DNA from: Metallyticus violacea
Lineage: Eukaryota; Arthropoda; Insecta; Mantodea; Metallyticidae
Assembly: GCA_030762175.1 (NCBI GenBank)
Contig: CM060833.1
Span: 171,354,501 to 171,418,500 of the forward strand
Reading direction: 5' to 3'
DNA length: 64,000 nt
Shown here: piece after piece, positions 24,179 to 36,560 of the stretch
Numbering within the stretch: the stretch's first letter is position 1
Layout: each line of letters opens with the position of its first letter
Notes under the pieces: model-generated
Database searches by the model: none
What the model saw: the letters and a program-made list of their open reading frames with translations, nothing else
What the model was told of the DNA's origin: nothing
Program-made: the position numbers and the translations under genes

Positions 24179-26534
24179 ATTGGTATAGCAACTAATGCCA
24201 CTACATGTACCAAGCAAACACTGTTTTAGACAAAATCGAATTCGTACAAGAAAGAAAAAAGAATACACGGAGAAGGAAGGAAATATAAATAACTTATGTG
24301 TATATACATAGTTGTAATTTACCTCTATTCAGAAAATGTATAAAGGAACTTGAATTCCTCTAAATTCCTTAATGTCATTTCTTGTATTTTCAAATTCCTG
24401 CGGTATTCATTGTCAGCAGCGATATGCTTTTAAACTTAAAAGCGTCGTTTTCCCCTCTCTGACAGACCTCATTAAAATGTTTATTAAAACCTATATAACA
24501 ATATTAAATTATTTCACGTTAAACATACACGGTGTCGCCTATAGAGTAACATTGAGGAATATGGTAACAATTCGGTGTACGAAAGCATTACAGATTTTGC
24601 GATAAGGAAATTTTGTGCATTTTGTCGTAGGTCTGCCTTTCGTCAGCCTAAATTTCCAACGAATGCCTGAGTACCTTAGAAACTCTTCGATAAAATAATT
24701 GGATGCTGAAGGGCCTATCGATAAATCGGAATTACTTCTGAGAATGTGCAGGTAACCGCAAAGTGTACAGAAGTTGACGTGTCACATGACACAGTGCAGC
24801 GTTACACCAACGTGCACTGCGCTCCCGTTAGCGTAATTGCGTCAGATTTGTGGTTTCCAAGTGCCGCAGTTCCTGGGTTAACGATAATGGCAAACTGTGC
24901 TCCAGTTAGGTTCTTATAAACAAATTAAATGGTCAGCTGTGACTAGTCGTCGTTACGATATGTCTCAAACCGTAACTTAGGAGCTGAAATCTGTGTCTCG
25001 ATTTCCATTTTAGCTTATGATACGCGTTATTATATTTGTGTGCAAGTTATGCCTCAGATTTTGTGATGCAGCATCTCTTTTTATCCGAAATGTTATGCAG
25101 TTTTCCTGTTTTTTTCTTTTAACCCCCCCAAAATCAATATGCATATATATATACTTATTCCTTCTTCTTAGCCATTTTCACTTGTCAGTGGTTGTTCTGT
25201 TCGGATCCTGAAGAAGGTTAGGACAAAACGAAATTAGTTTTACTTAGCACCAAAAGATGTCAGAAGAAAGGTGGACAATTTGCTTTATGAAGGAATGGTT
25301 ATTTATTTATTGACTGTAAATGAGCATTTGTTCCATGGCAGTATGTATACCACACAAGCAGAAAATTTTTGATTAAAAATTCAAAAGAAACTACTAAATA
25401 TTAATAGACAATAAATTATAACCTAAATTAATTTACTTCTTAAAGCTTTTAATACGGTTGGTTTTGTTGAACTTTGGGAGAGCATTTAAAAAGGAAAAAG
25501 TCCCTACATTTGCTTACTTCTTGTACTTATTTTCATGTCTGCCGAAATGTGAACGTATGTCGCCCCAAGGCTTTTGTGCGCTCAGTACCTCACATCCTAA
25601 TGTTTTAACGTCTTCACCTTGCCCTTTCCCCATTTTGACCACTACTCCAGTTTTAGGAACACTACTGTTATTTGTTTATATATTAAATAATCGCATTACG
25701 TGCAAATGGAAGCATGGCTTTGTATAATAACTTAGTTAACCTCTGGAAAGACTATAAAACCGTGAGATTATTATTTTTTTGTAAATTTATTATTCTGTTT
25801 TACAGATTTTTTTCTGATACTTTAAAGATTTCGGTACATTCTTCATGTTCGACATTACTAACAGTCTGTTTTACATTAACCACGAGAGAGAAAGAGTTTA
25901 GAAATTTGAATTATTTTGCCCACTACAAATGATTCTCCTGTACTATTGTTCATTACTGTCATGGTACATTTATTTCCCTCTTCTAAACACGTGGTTATAA
26001 AATCCACTCCAGCTATTTTCTTATTCTTTTAATGTGTGTTGCTTAAAGCTCTTGTTCCTTTCCCCTATTGAAATGAAAGTACCCAGGGCTGAGATTCCCC
26101 TTTTATTCGCGCATGCCTAGTGTCCTGACTATGCATTTTTATTTAGTACGGGAGAAGACTTGATGGTCTTTTTTCCTGGAACTGAGATTACAGCATCCAA
26201 CTGCCTATCTATGTTACGATGATATGATACGGGCGAGGATTGAGGTGTATCGGAGTTCCCAGGAAAGCAATGTTGTCACGTCTCTGCAATCTGTTTCAGT
26301 ACTGGGTGTAGAAGTTAGAGTATTATTCATCTATTCTTTATTTATTAATTAAGGAACCCTCAGATATCCTTAATAATATAATAAACAGAATATATTCACA
26401 GAGTCTACTCAATCTTTGATGTAAGAAAGTATTATTGGCAGATCTGAAGAATTTTCAGGTATCTTGTGCTACTGTTTAGTGGAACTCGACTTTATTAACG
26501 TATTTGTCCCAAACTTGTTCCACTTTTGTTCCCA
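24179..26534. other. AT-rich intergenic DNA
   Basis: No supportable gene. It contains the partner (about 25,490-25,640) of the weak dispersed repeat also seen at about 4,390-4,530. Confidence 0.4.
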
Positions 26535-26797
26535 CCGCCACGGGTGACCGAGGTCGTTAAGGCGCGGATTCGGAGCGGGAGGTCTGGGGTTCGAATCCCA
26601 CTAGGACCGTACTCCCTCACTGAGGTTTTTTCCCGGTGTTCCTCAGTCCTCATAAATGGCAAATGCCGGGGAAAACCCTAAACTTAGGCCCTGAATGATT
26701 CCTTCCTTAAAAATCAATCCTTCTCAATATATCATCTCATGTATCATCAGTGTCCACCACCTGTGGTGCCTCTGTAAAAAGAGCGTTAAACACTATT
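26535..26797 (+). mobile_element. tRNA-derived SINE, family A, copy 2
   Basis: Same head (cgccacgggtgaccgaggtcg, B box GGTTCGAATCCC) and same body motifs as copy 1, ending in 'ccacctgtggtgcctctgtaa' and 'gcgttaaaca'. It differs by scattered substitutions. Confidence 0.85.
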
Positions 26798-28109
26798 CAA
26801 CATTTCCCCCTTGTAGTTAGGAATTACTTGTACTTTTTCTTAGAGAAAGCTCTATAATCCTAGTAATTATATTATATTAAAACATCATAGGTCAAATTTT
26901 AAGGAGTAGAAATGCAAGGGGAACTTGTTCGACTAATAGCGCAATCTTAGCCGCGCAAGGCTTGGGTTCAGTTACAGATGACGGCCAAAAGTAACTCTTT
27001 GTAATATTGTAAATAAAATAAGGAGCGGTTATGCAACATTATTCTTCTTACATATTTGAACTTTGTTATTTTGTTCTTAATTTATTTATGTGTTTTTCAC
27101 TCATATTTCAGAGCACCGAAATATTTACAGCAATGCTCGCATTAAAATCTCAAAGACGCAGTCACAAAACTTAAATTGTATTATTTTAACTTTAATTTTC
27201 TTGCAGTTTGTTCTCCAAATATTAGCAACAACATTTGGGCCAATGTACCAGCTTCAGAACTCAGTGATATAAAGCTGATGTAGCATGCTCTTAGGCTGGG
27301 ATTTCGTATATGACTTTCTGTCCGATACTTTTATTTAGTTTCGCCTAAATTGAAAGGAATACGTTTTTCGTTCTTGAAGTACCAGGGTCTTATAAAACAT
27401 AATGAACTTACGTCATCTATGACACTCATTGCACCTGCAATAAAAATGTAAGGAAAATAAATAACAATTCCATGATATGTATTTATTTGAATAAGTAGAT
27501 GACAGAACATTCTAACTAGGGGAGTATATTCATGGAGTTTTGTACTAGCTTTGAAATTAATTTATTTCTAGAGTTCAAACGTGACTTTAAATGAACAGAG
27601 GATGAAGCAAGCTCCGGTCGTCCAAATAAAATGAGCAAAAAGAATAATACCATTAAAATATTCATAATAAGTAATGGAAGACAGCCGAGCAAAACGAAGC
27701 GATTTAGCTGAGACTGTAGTCATATCCTGTACGAAAAGCTGTGTGCGCGCCCAATGCCGTAATTATTGAATGTGGGCCAAAAATGAATGTGAATAGGCAT
27801 TTTAAGCAAAGATTGGCGATGGTTAAACGCAATCTACAGCACATTTGCGTGATCGCGGACAAAACCTAAACATACCGTTACATACCTGAATCAAAGCTGC
27901 AGTTAAACAATGAATAATTATTAGAAAAAGGGTACCGAAGAAAGGGAAATCCGTTTTGTTGGCTGCGAAGGTGATAAGGACGGAGCTCTTAAGTAATAAT
28001 CTTAGTCAACTACGTGGAAAAGTTCAAAATAATGAATAAACCCATTTTGCAATATTTTTTCTAGATCAATAGAATCTCCAAGATTAGCGCGCAAATTATC
28101 TTTCACCAG
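26798..28109. other. AT-rich intergenic DNA
   Basis: No gene or named repeat that I can support. Confidence 0.4.
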
Positions 28110-28870
28110 AACAAGTGGAGGACTGCTCTAAAAGCTAACAACAGCAAGAATGACTCGGCCCATAATCGAAATTCTGGCCAGTTTCTTCAAAAGCAGTAAA
28201 TTCCATGTGAAATCAGAAGGGTGTTTCTCCGATGGGTACCTGCAGTATCTTATCACCCCCCCCCCATTTCCGATATATCTGTCTGCCTTTCTATCTACAT
28301 GCTGACGATATACTCGCAATGGCGCAGAACAAAACAGAATAATGCTTTGACCCTATCTGCTCACGTCTATTACACATAGAGGAATGGTGTTAGAGATGGC
28401 ACATGACGATTGGTGATGAGAAAAGCAAGGTATTTCTCATCACCAAACGCAATCCAGGCCCTCGATATTGTTTAACAGTCTGATCCTCTGCAATAAGCAG
28501 GCCACATACCTCGGACAAGGGCTTACATTTGGACCCTATACAGACCACTCCAAACGAAGACTCGGGCAGTCACCAATAAGCTGTACCAATTTTCGGGGAC
28601 AATTCTGTTTCTCTTCGAATAAAACTCCGGATTTACCCAACCACCATCCCTACCACAATGTGTGTGGCTACACAGACGTGTCACTTCGCACAATTTTCGG
28701 TATGGATGCATATTCCGATCAATTTGCCACACCAGTTCTCGAGTACATCATTCAGAAACATGCCGCTAAGGCTTTATTCTAAGCTTCAATCTCCCTAGAT
28801 AACTACGACTCAATGCGCGAGCGCAAACATTTGCCTAATCTTCTGTCACTGGACAAAACCTAACCCCCGA
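28110..28870 (+). pseudogene. jockey-like non-LTR retrotransposon, reverse transcriptase C-terminal relic
   Basis: Read across frames on the plus strand, it gives: FFKSSKFHVKSEG (like 'SFl..R.F.V..g'); LHADDILAMAQNKTE at about 28,297-28,340, corresponding to the Y/F-ADD catalytic motif with Tyr replaced by His; EKSKVFLITKRNPGP; ATYLGQGLTFGPYTDHSKRR, equivalent to the 'kYLGv.LD..LtF..Hi' block; and near 28,800 NYDSMRERKHLPNLL, like the 'yd....r.RkrP..lL' C-terminus of jockey elements. Frameshifts and stops separate the blocks. The 5' part and the endonuclease are not recognisable. Strand and order are consistent. Confidence 0.65.
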
Positions 28871-31800
28871 GCACATATAAAATTCTCTTCTAGGTGAACT
28901 CATACATTATGCTGTAAAAAACCGACCCCTTACGTTTAGTGGCGGTCTTTTGCCCTCATCCAGGAAATTTACTTGACTAAGCATTTAACAAACATGACAG
29001 AATGAACCCAAGAAACCTAATGGGAGTAGACACTACCAACAAACCCGGCTTGTCTTCAACAGTGGCCGGCTCTGCTTGCCTGCCCGTCGTTCGAGATATT
29101 ATCAGTTACTATGACAAAAGTGCACGAATTGTGTTTCGTATCGATTCTTAATCCACCACATTTTCCGAAATTAACCCTTAGCAACTTATTCCCGTTTTCG
29201 AACTAAATATATTTATATTATTTTTAATTAATTTAGGATGTAATGAACGTCATCAATGAAAATTAGATAGTTTTTCACCCACATGATGAACAAATGGAAA
29301 TGTTGCTCAAAAAGTATACACCCCTTGCTGTTGATAAAGAAAAGAGATGTTTTCAAAAAGTATTTAACTTGCCTTTTTACAACACTTTTCAAATGGGCCT
29401 CATATTACAATTTTCATAAGTCATTCTTCTTACCCTTCTGAAAATTTGGCGCGTCGCCATAGGTCTCTAATAGCGAACAAATATATACGCAACATTATGT
29501 TATTTTGATTATAATGTCTAAAGTAGAAGATGCAACTGAATTCTCGTGAACTTCATTTCACATCTGTCGCTATTCTAGTTGCGAATAATTATTGTATCAT
29601 TGACAACTAGGAATGTCATCTAAATTGCGTCTTTCCGGAACTTCCTGCTAGTTGAGGGAGTACAAGAACCTCTATGGGAACACCCTTAGCAAGCTGCAAT
29701 ACATTCCTTTGCCATATTGCACCAGAAGCCTAGTCAAGGAACCGGTTAAGGCGTGGTCCGAATCCCGCTCTCAGAGGCCAGTCTGACCGGTTCTTTGGCT
29801 AGCACCCATAGCATAACACCGTATTTTAGAAGGACGTTGTCTTCGACGGTATCCTTGAAATAGGGTGTTTCATAAACGTGCTGCTCAAGCTGAGAACGGG
29901 AAACAGAATTTAAACACAAAATGAGTGTTGTAATGAAATTTGTGTTGATATAAGGATTTTCGAAAATAAGGGGTAATTTATCGTAAATAGTGGCTCATTA
30001 TACAAGAAATGACGTTAATACCTAAACTTTTATTTTAATTTTTTTTTTTTTTCTTGTGTGTTCTCGATGCTCGAAACGACAGTTCTGAGCTAATATTTGA
30101 GAATATCAAGAAGACTTTCTGCAGCTGGGAATTAGGATTAAATGTTCACCCTGCATTAATAAAATAGATACATACGGTGAAATTTGTTTATAATATCCAA
30201 GGAATGGCACGATGATGGTTCCTGCAACAGATGAGGGGTTTTCTTGATTTGTGTGGCCTTAAAATAATATCTGGCGTTGTTGCAGGCAAGTTATTTGCTG
30301 TGAGCAACTTTCTTATGTTTTACCTATCTCTCTCTTAAAACGTGAAAGGCGCACCATCTTGCTTGAATGTGACATTGGAAAAGGGTTTATTCCGTTAAAC
30401 AAGCATGGATAATCAAGAAGCATATTCATTTAACTGTAACAGCCTCGTGGAAGAAGACCTAGTCATATAATTATGATAGACTACACCCACACTAAACAGT
30501 TCTTCATACGTTACTAAGTTACTCATAAGCTTGAGCTATGGTTCACTGTGCATAAATTATTTCCTGCATCCTTTTGTTTAATTTCTAACAAAATTTGCAT
30601 TTGAAAAGGATACAGTTAAATTGTCTCCAGTGTTTGCCTTACCACTACTACTATCTTCTGTCTCTACTGTTGGGCTACATATTAACTCTGTATACTCCAT
30701 ATTTCAGAAACTTTTGATTTTATTGCATTTATTTAGGCGAATGTCCCTTTGCACCTAGCTCCTTTACAGTCATGTGACTTTGTTGCTGAGATAACAAATT
30801 ACAAAAAAAAATTATATATATTAACAGTAATTATAATAGTACAAAAGGACTCCACGAGTTCGAAATATAGCGATCTCAAGTGTGACTTTTTCTTAGTGTT
30901 TTATCCTTTTCTACTATTATAATTAGTTAATTTGTTACATTGTTAATAATGTTACTTTATTTTTATTTTTATTTTATAATATATATATATATATATAATT
31001 GTTTCAAAATTCAACACTCTTGTAATGGAAGCAATGAACTTATATTTTTCTTGGAATAAACATTGAAATAACAAAGAAATAGTTGATTTTTTAAACTTAG
31101 TAGTTTAATTCTTTATTTAATTTATGTGAATAGTTATGGTTATTTATTAAAAGGCTGTATTGCTGATTGTAGTATACGTTTTAGTTAATTAATATTTATT
31201 TGATTTTTACTTTATACATGGGTATATATTTCAAATTCTTCTGATATTAAAATGGCTACATCATTCCTATTCTTTCTCACAGTGTTTTCATAACTAACTC
31301 ATTTTTAAATATAAATTACCTTTCAGATTGACATTTTTCAGCAATCACAGGGATATTCATTTTACGAAATACTTCTAGGTAATTTAATATAATTAAACAC
31401 ATGAATTACTTTAAATGTTCTTTTTAGATAATTTCCAAGTATATAGTACTTCTTCCCCAGATTAGAGAAGTTGAAATAAGTGAGAGAAGTATACACACTT
31501 GAAATTGTTAAATACGCCTATATTCAATTTGTATAGAATTCATATCAAATGTGTACTTGTTTTGTTCGCTTTGTAAGTTTAATATCCTTTAATGGTTTGT
31601 TTCCTAGGTAAATAAGATTTATGAACAAGCATATATTCACTTTTACAGTGTATTCATAGTTCAGATTTTTAACTAGGTTGGATTTAACGTTCAAAGAAAC
31701 GAACGCCCTTGTAGTGAACACCATTCTGACTCTGACGTTGTAACACATTTGCAGGGCTTTCTACATTTCAGAAATTGAATCTTCAAAGGAACTCTGATGA

Positions 31801-32500
31801 ATGCAAGGAACAGTTCAGGACATGTTTTTCAAGATATAATTTCGATAGATTATGGAAACTTCACTTGGAAAATTTTCTTTGGAAATAAATGCTCGAAGAA
31901 AACGTTCTAATTAAATGAAACCCTTTTTCTTAAAAATATATCAGTTATTGCCCGAAAGGTTTTTTGAGCTGATTGTAACAATATGACACACTTCTTTGTA
32001 GTTAGGGAGCAGTTGTGTTGTGTTTGCACTGGTTCCTAGAGACAGAGTAACATATGTCAATGTATTTCAGACACAGCTGACTTTAAAGATTGTAAAGCAC
32101 TGGATATGGCTACTGAATTAACCAGTTACGTCTGAATTGATTGTATAAAATGTTACGTGTCGTGGAATAACCAAGAAAGGAAACAAATTCTTGATTTTTA
32201 AGCAATCTATTTTGTTGCATCGTCTTCTGAAACCATTCCAGTAACTCCATGTTGTTTTTCGGAACATTTTACAAATGATTAAGAATTGCATCATGTTACT
32301 GAGCACTGTACAGTAGATTTCTTTTGGCTGTGCGATCATGCACATATTTCTTAATAACTTTATAGTAAATATAAACGGGCTGCAGAAAAGATATCTATTT
32401 TTCTTTCCATCAGTCTGCACACCACCCAACAAAATCAACAGCATTGATGTATTTTATCAGTTTTTCACATTTTTTGCTCGCTCTGTGTCGTACATACAAC
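28871..32500. other. AT-rich intergenic DNA with an inverted repeat
   Basis: No gene. Two 16-nt arms at 29,731-29,746 and 29,786-29,801 form an imperfect inverted repeat (agtcaaggaaccggt / accggttctttggct) around a 39-nt GC-richer centre. Short (TA)n near 30,979-30,997. Confidence 0.4.
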
Positions 32501-32917
32501 CGAGAGGGGTGGCCCGGGCGATAACGCGGAAAACTGACATTCGGCAGATCCCGGAATCAAATACTCTGCTGTTGGCCATCCTGGCTTTGGATTTTTCCTC
32601 TGGTCGCTTAGGCGAATTCTATGACAGAGCTTTCCTTTCCACGAATTTTCCGCTCTCCAATTTCATATCATTCAATTCCGTTGGTTCCATTATAGGGTCG
32701 AGGCTGATTGGTGCGGTGATGCGGTGGCTTGCGCTATGAAAATGTTTCAGCCCGACATCCTGAGGTGCTCAGCTACTTCGAAGAGGGATATTTACATCGG
32801 GGTGTTAAATTATAAACTATATTCATGCCTCGCCATCCGTAGATTTTGGTCGCCGCATCCTTTCCTCCCACTGGGGACGTAGGCACAACAGTCAGACCTT
32901 GAGAAATTATCGAAATG
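32501..32917 (+). mobile_element. tRNA-derived SINE, family B, copy 1
   Basis: The head has a degenerate A box (ggtggcccgggcg) and B box (gatcccggaatcaaatac). The body contains 'ggtcgcttaggcgaat', 'tttcctttccacgaatttt', then ctctccaatttcata, 'gtgatgcggtggcttgcgct', and near the 3' end 'ccactggggacgtaggcac'. The same ordered motifs occur at 60,266-60,710 (plus) and 56,880-57,309 (minus), which establishes a repeat family. Confidence 0.75.
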
Positions 32918-33954
32918 TCCTCCTCCTCCCTACTCATTCTATCCAATCGTGTATAATGATGATCATATAAAATAAAAGTTCTTTAGTGGATCATTAACAG
33001 TAAAGGCCAATTTTTTCTATCAAGGGATTTGGCGCAAATTACAATCGATTTGCAAACAAGTTGTGGTTCTTGTGAACGGGTGTAATGTATAGATAACAAG
33101 CATAACAACGTAAGTGGCATCCTCAATTACAACTACAAACAACGTTAACATCACATCACAATAGTTGCAGCTACTTTAAACATTCATAATGAGCTGTTTC
33201 ATATTATAATTTTCGCTATCTTCATAGCCTAAATAGACATGATCCAAAGTCACTGCCGGAGCGTTGTTCATGTATAACGTATGAGTTTCACAGCCACTGC
33301 GTTTGCCGATCGTGACGAGTTTATTGGTGCACTTGGACAATAATTCCTTTTGTTCTTTTGTCATTTACATAGATACTTTACTGTCACTAACGTACTCGCG
33401 TACTATCCTGCAATACAACGAGCATAACTCTTAACTAACTCAAAAGAAGATCTACAGAAATTATGGAATAGGAGAGGTAGTCAGCGAAATTCTTAATCAT
33501 CGTGATTGAAGACAATGGCAACAGATAAACGTAACATATACAAGCATACAACCTGATGATCAAGGCCATTCACCTGGATGCGCACCGTGCCTCTCGTTGT
33601 ACAACATTTTCGTTCAAGGCAGATTGAACATCACAATATTCTGAACAACTTTCAGTTAACGCAATCCATGGGTGAGTTTCATTTTATTGCCGATGTAATA
33701 CAACCTACTGTTTGAACTCGGTGCATAAAGACGAAAATGAACTGCAGCTTGCACTGTCTACCCTTTAAGCTTCTGAGAGGATGGGGATTGTATTAAGTAC
33801 TGAGTATAACCAACATTAACATTTGAACAAGAATTCGTTTCGGAGCTTTTCTCAAACGTATGCTAACATATAGAAGTAATAGCATCACACACTTCATGTA
33901 ACCGTTCCTTCATATTCTCATTTGTTATAAGGGCTGTAGACGTAACATTTTACG
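32918..33954. other. Intergenic DNA with one small open frame
   Basis: AT-rich. On the minus strand at 33,176-33,364 a 62-codon frame (MTKEQKELLSKCTNKLVTIG, later NAPAVTLDHVYLGYEDSE) has protein-like composition and an in-frame stop just before its ATG. I do not recognise it and cannot say whether it is expressed. Confidence 0.25.
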
Positions 33955-34611
33955 CAGGTTGGATAAAAAGTAATGGCAACGGTATTGTACTGTCTAGACG
34001 ACTTTATTATCAGAGAAAAGCGACTACATTCCTTAAATGTAATCTCCTGCCATGTCTACCACAAGTGGAAGGTGCCATACTCCTTCAGCGCGTCCATCTC
34101 TGTTTATGTCCTGAAGTGACGCCTTACAGCGTTGATAATGACCACATAAAACTCCTCCAAAGAAGTGGTTCTTTCATTTTTGCGAAGATGGTAGTCACAC
34201 TGGCTCATATCGGGCGAGTATGCCAGTTCCATCGACATAGGAGATCCGTGACAGCTTTAGCACCGTGACACCATGAAGGATGATGTGTTTCAAGGCCAAC
34301 AAGTGGCTTCGGTTTCTACTTAGTGCTGGACGATGGACGAAGATGGTGTTCCAAGAATTAAGTATTTACCCTTTGCCTTTCAGGTACAGCATGGCGCAGT
34401 ATAAATACCATACACCACAATGCTCATCACATTCATGTCCAGAACGAGGAGAGCCGGAATGTTTCCATTCATTTGATTTCCATTTCAAGCGTGGTGCGTA
34501 GGAACTAGCCCAGGTTCCGTCCAAGGTGAGCATCCTCTCAAGGAGGTTGTCAGCTTCCCTCTGATAGCTGTCAGAAAGTCCTAAGCCATTGTTGCGCCTC
34601 CATGATGACAT
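33955..34611 (-). pseudogene. mariner transposon, 3' half (transposase C-terminal region and one terminal repeat)
   Basis: The minus strand reads LLERMLTLDGTWASSYAPRL, then SNEWKHSGSPRSG, matching the mariner first-aspartate region (TgDEtWv..y.Pe.k.qs.eWrh.gSP) with Glu changed to Gly. In another frame it reads LAYSPDMSQCDYHLRKNERT, matching 'ySPDLaPcDy.LFp.lK'. The element ends at 33,955-33,980 with gttgccattactttttatcc on the minus strand, a typical mariner terminal repeat. No matching 5' terminal repeat or N-terminal HTH is visible beyond 34,611, so it is 5'-truncated and also carries stops and frameshifts. Confidence 0.75.
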
Positions 34612-36100
34612 GGGGTAAAGAATATCTTTGAAAGCTCTTTAGAAAAAGGTAGAATTTAGCTATATTGATCTTAAAAGATTTGTTTTGTAAACTAAAATTT
34701 TTAAAAAAGTTTAAACTTTCAAAGGAAAGACAATGGTATTCTGTTAGTTAGTGTTACCCGTGCCGGTTCCGCAGTAGATTTAGAGACAGCTTGTATTATG
34801 TGCGCCATCCTGTATAGGTAAATACAAACAGGCGCTCTACTCAAGTGGACATTTTACACAGAGACTTATGAATAAAGAATAAATAAAACTTTCCGCTTTT
34901 TGCTTATTATTTAGATTAATTGTAACTCCTCGATTCCAGTTTTTGTGTACCACAAACTCTTAAATTATTTATCGATGTCCCACTACTACTAATGTCAGAG
35001 ATTTACTGGTATGTTTAAGTGAGAAATACTCGAGCGTTCTCCATAAGCCCTACGGCTTCCATCTCTTAAACCCAAACTAAAGGAAAGCTTTTCCATGCGC
35101 TGACATTAACAGAGATAATACACTACTGGTATCCAGAAGAATGACTGAGTGATGAAAGTGATAGCAATATAGCAACAGTATGCTGGTTCTAATGACATTC
35201 AGCCATAGATTGCCGTCTGAGGTATGGTCTTTGTGACATTAGCCTGATGCTTTATGGACCTACGGAGCCTCGTCTAAGCTGAACGGCCTTGTAAACCAGC
35301 ACAGTTGTCATTACTAACTGTAAATTATGAACTTGTCACGGAAGACTTAAACACTCCTAGATATGACATTTAGGAAGGAACATGGAACCTTTCTTTTTTG
35401 AAGGAACAGAAAACATGATAATAAGGAATGATTATTATACTGGAACTTGAAAATAGTACTCGTTTTACTGAATAGCACTCAATGTGGCGGCACAATGGAG
35501 CATGACCTCTCATTGTGGTTTACAGACGAGGAACATCTTAAACCAGCAGTTCCAGGAATGGATTGACTGCTGCCCCACCCGAATTATTTGTTTGGAATAT
35601 CTCAAAGTTGTTCTGCCATCTGTAGATGTGAATTGTGTATCTGGCCTCTATTTCGAGCAATATTTACAATAAAAGTATATAAGCTGTTCTTATTTGTTAA
35701 TTTTTTTTCCAGTTTTAATTTTCAACATATATAATCTACATTGAAACTACCACTGAAACATAAATATAATTTATATTATATATACATCATATCTTTGCAT
35801 TGTAATTGGTAATGTAATATTATGTATGTATAATAAGGTTAAACTTCAATGTGTGTATTATATGTAGTCAAAAGAGAAAGTTCTCTGTTGAAACTGCTTC
35901 TGGACTGGCCAACGAGGCAATGAAACGTTCTATACAAAAGGAAGAGGACAGGTGGACGCCACTTCTTAAGACTTTGCGACTTAGCGAGTGTTAATAAAGA
36001 CAAGACTTTTTGAATACTTTAAGGGGAATGAACTTTCCATCAGCTTTTACAGTTAACTTTAAACCAAAGAACGTGAATACATTTTTTAAACTTTCAAATA
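34612..36100. other. Intergenic DNA
   Basis: No gene that I can support. A short frame at 35,484-35,672 (plus) has no recognisable motif. Confidence 0.35.
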
Positions 36101-36248
36101 GTAGCGGGTGACATGCCTTGGCATGTGAATTTGAACCAGTCAATAGTAGATGTATATTTTGAATTTTTAAAGCAAGGCTTGGGACTTACGCATGCTTATG
36201 TGACCCCCCTGGCTTAATGAAGCCAAGGATTAGTTAATTTGAATTGAG

Positions 36249-36560
36249 TATATAAGATAGCATTTACTCTGCGGAGTCATCAGTTCCTCAGTTTTCAATT
36301 TCACACACCGCAGCACTTATCTGTAAGTTTCACATGCGGCGAGAGGCACTTATTGTTTTTCTGATTCCGACGCAGGCACTCAGTTGTAAGATCTACACGC
36401 CGCAAATCTAATCTTGAAGCTTTGCGTTCTGCAGGGACGAGTACGCTCAGTTTCAAGTTCTAGACGTAGTACTCAGTTTCATTTCATAAGTTCCACTCGC
36501 GTCAGCTAAGTTTGTGTCCGACCTACCTAAATCTATCGTACGCAAAACACCAGAGGACGA
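36249..36560 (+). promoter_or_regulatory. TATA/initiator core promoter with degenerate repeats; possible solo LTR
   Basis: TATATAAG at 36,249-36,256 is followed about 33 bp later by TCAGTT (36,280-36,285), the arthropod initiator consensus. This is the correct spacing for a core promoter on the plus strand. Downstream to about 36,520 there are four diverged segments sharing 'ca(g/c)t(c)agtt..aa.ttc.aca(c)gc(c)gc'. No open frame follows, and no paired long terminal repeat is visible in this window. A TGTG..GACCCCCC segment just upstream (about 36,200) could be the start of an LTR. It may be a solo LTR or the promoter of an unrecognised transcript. Confidence 0.4.
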
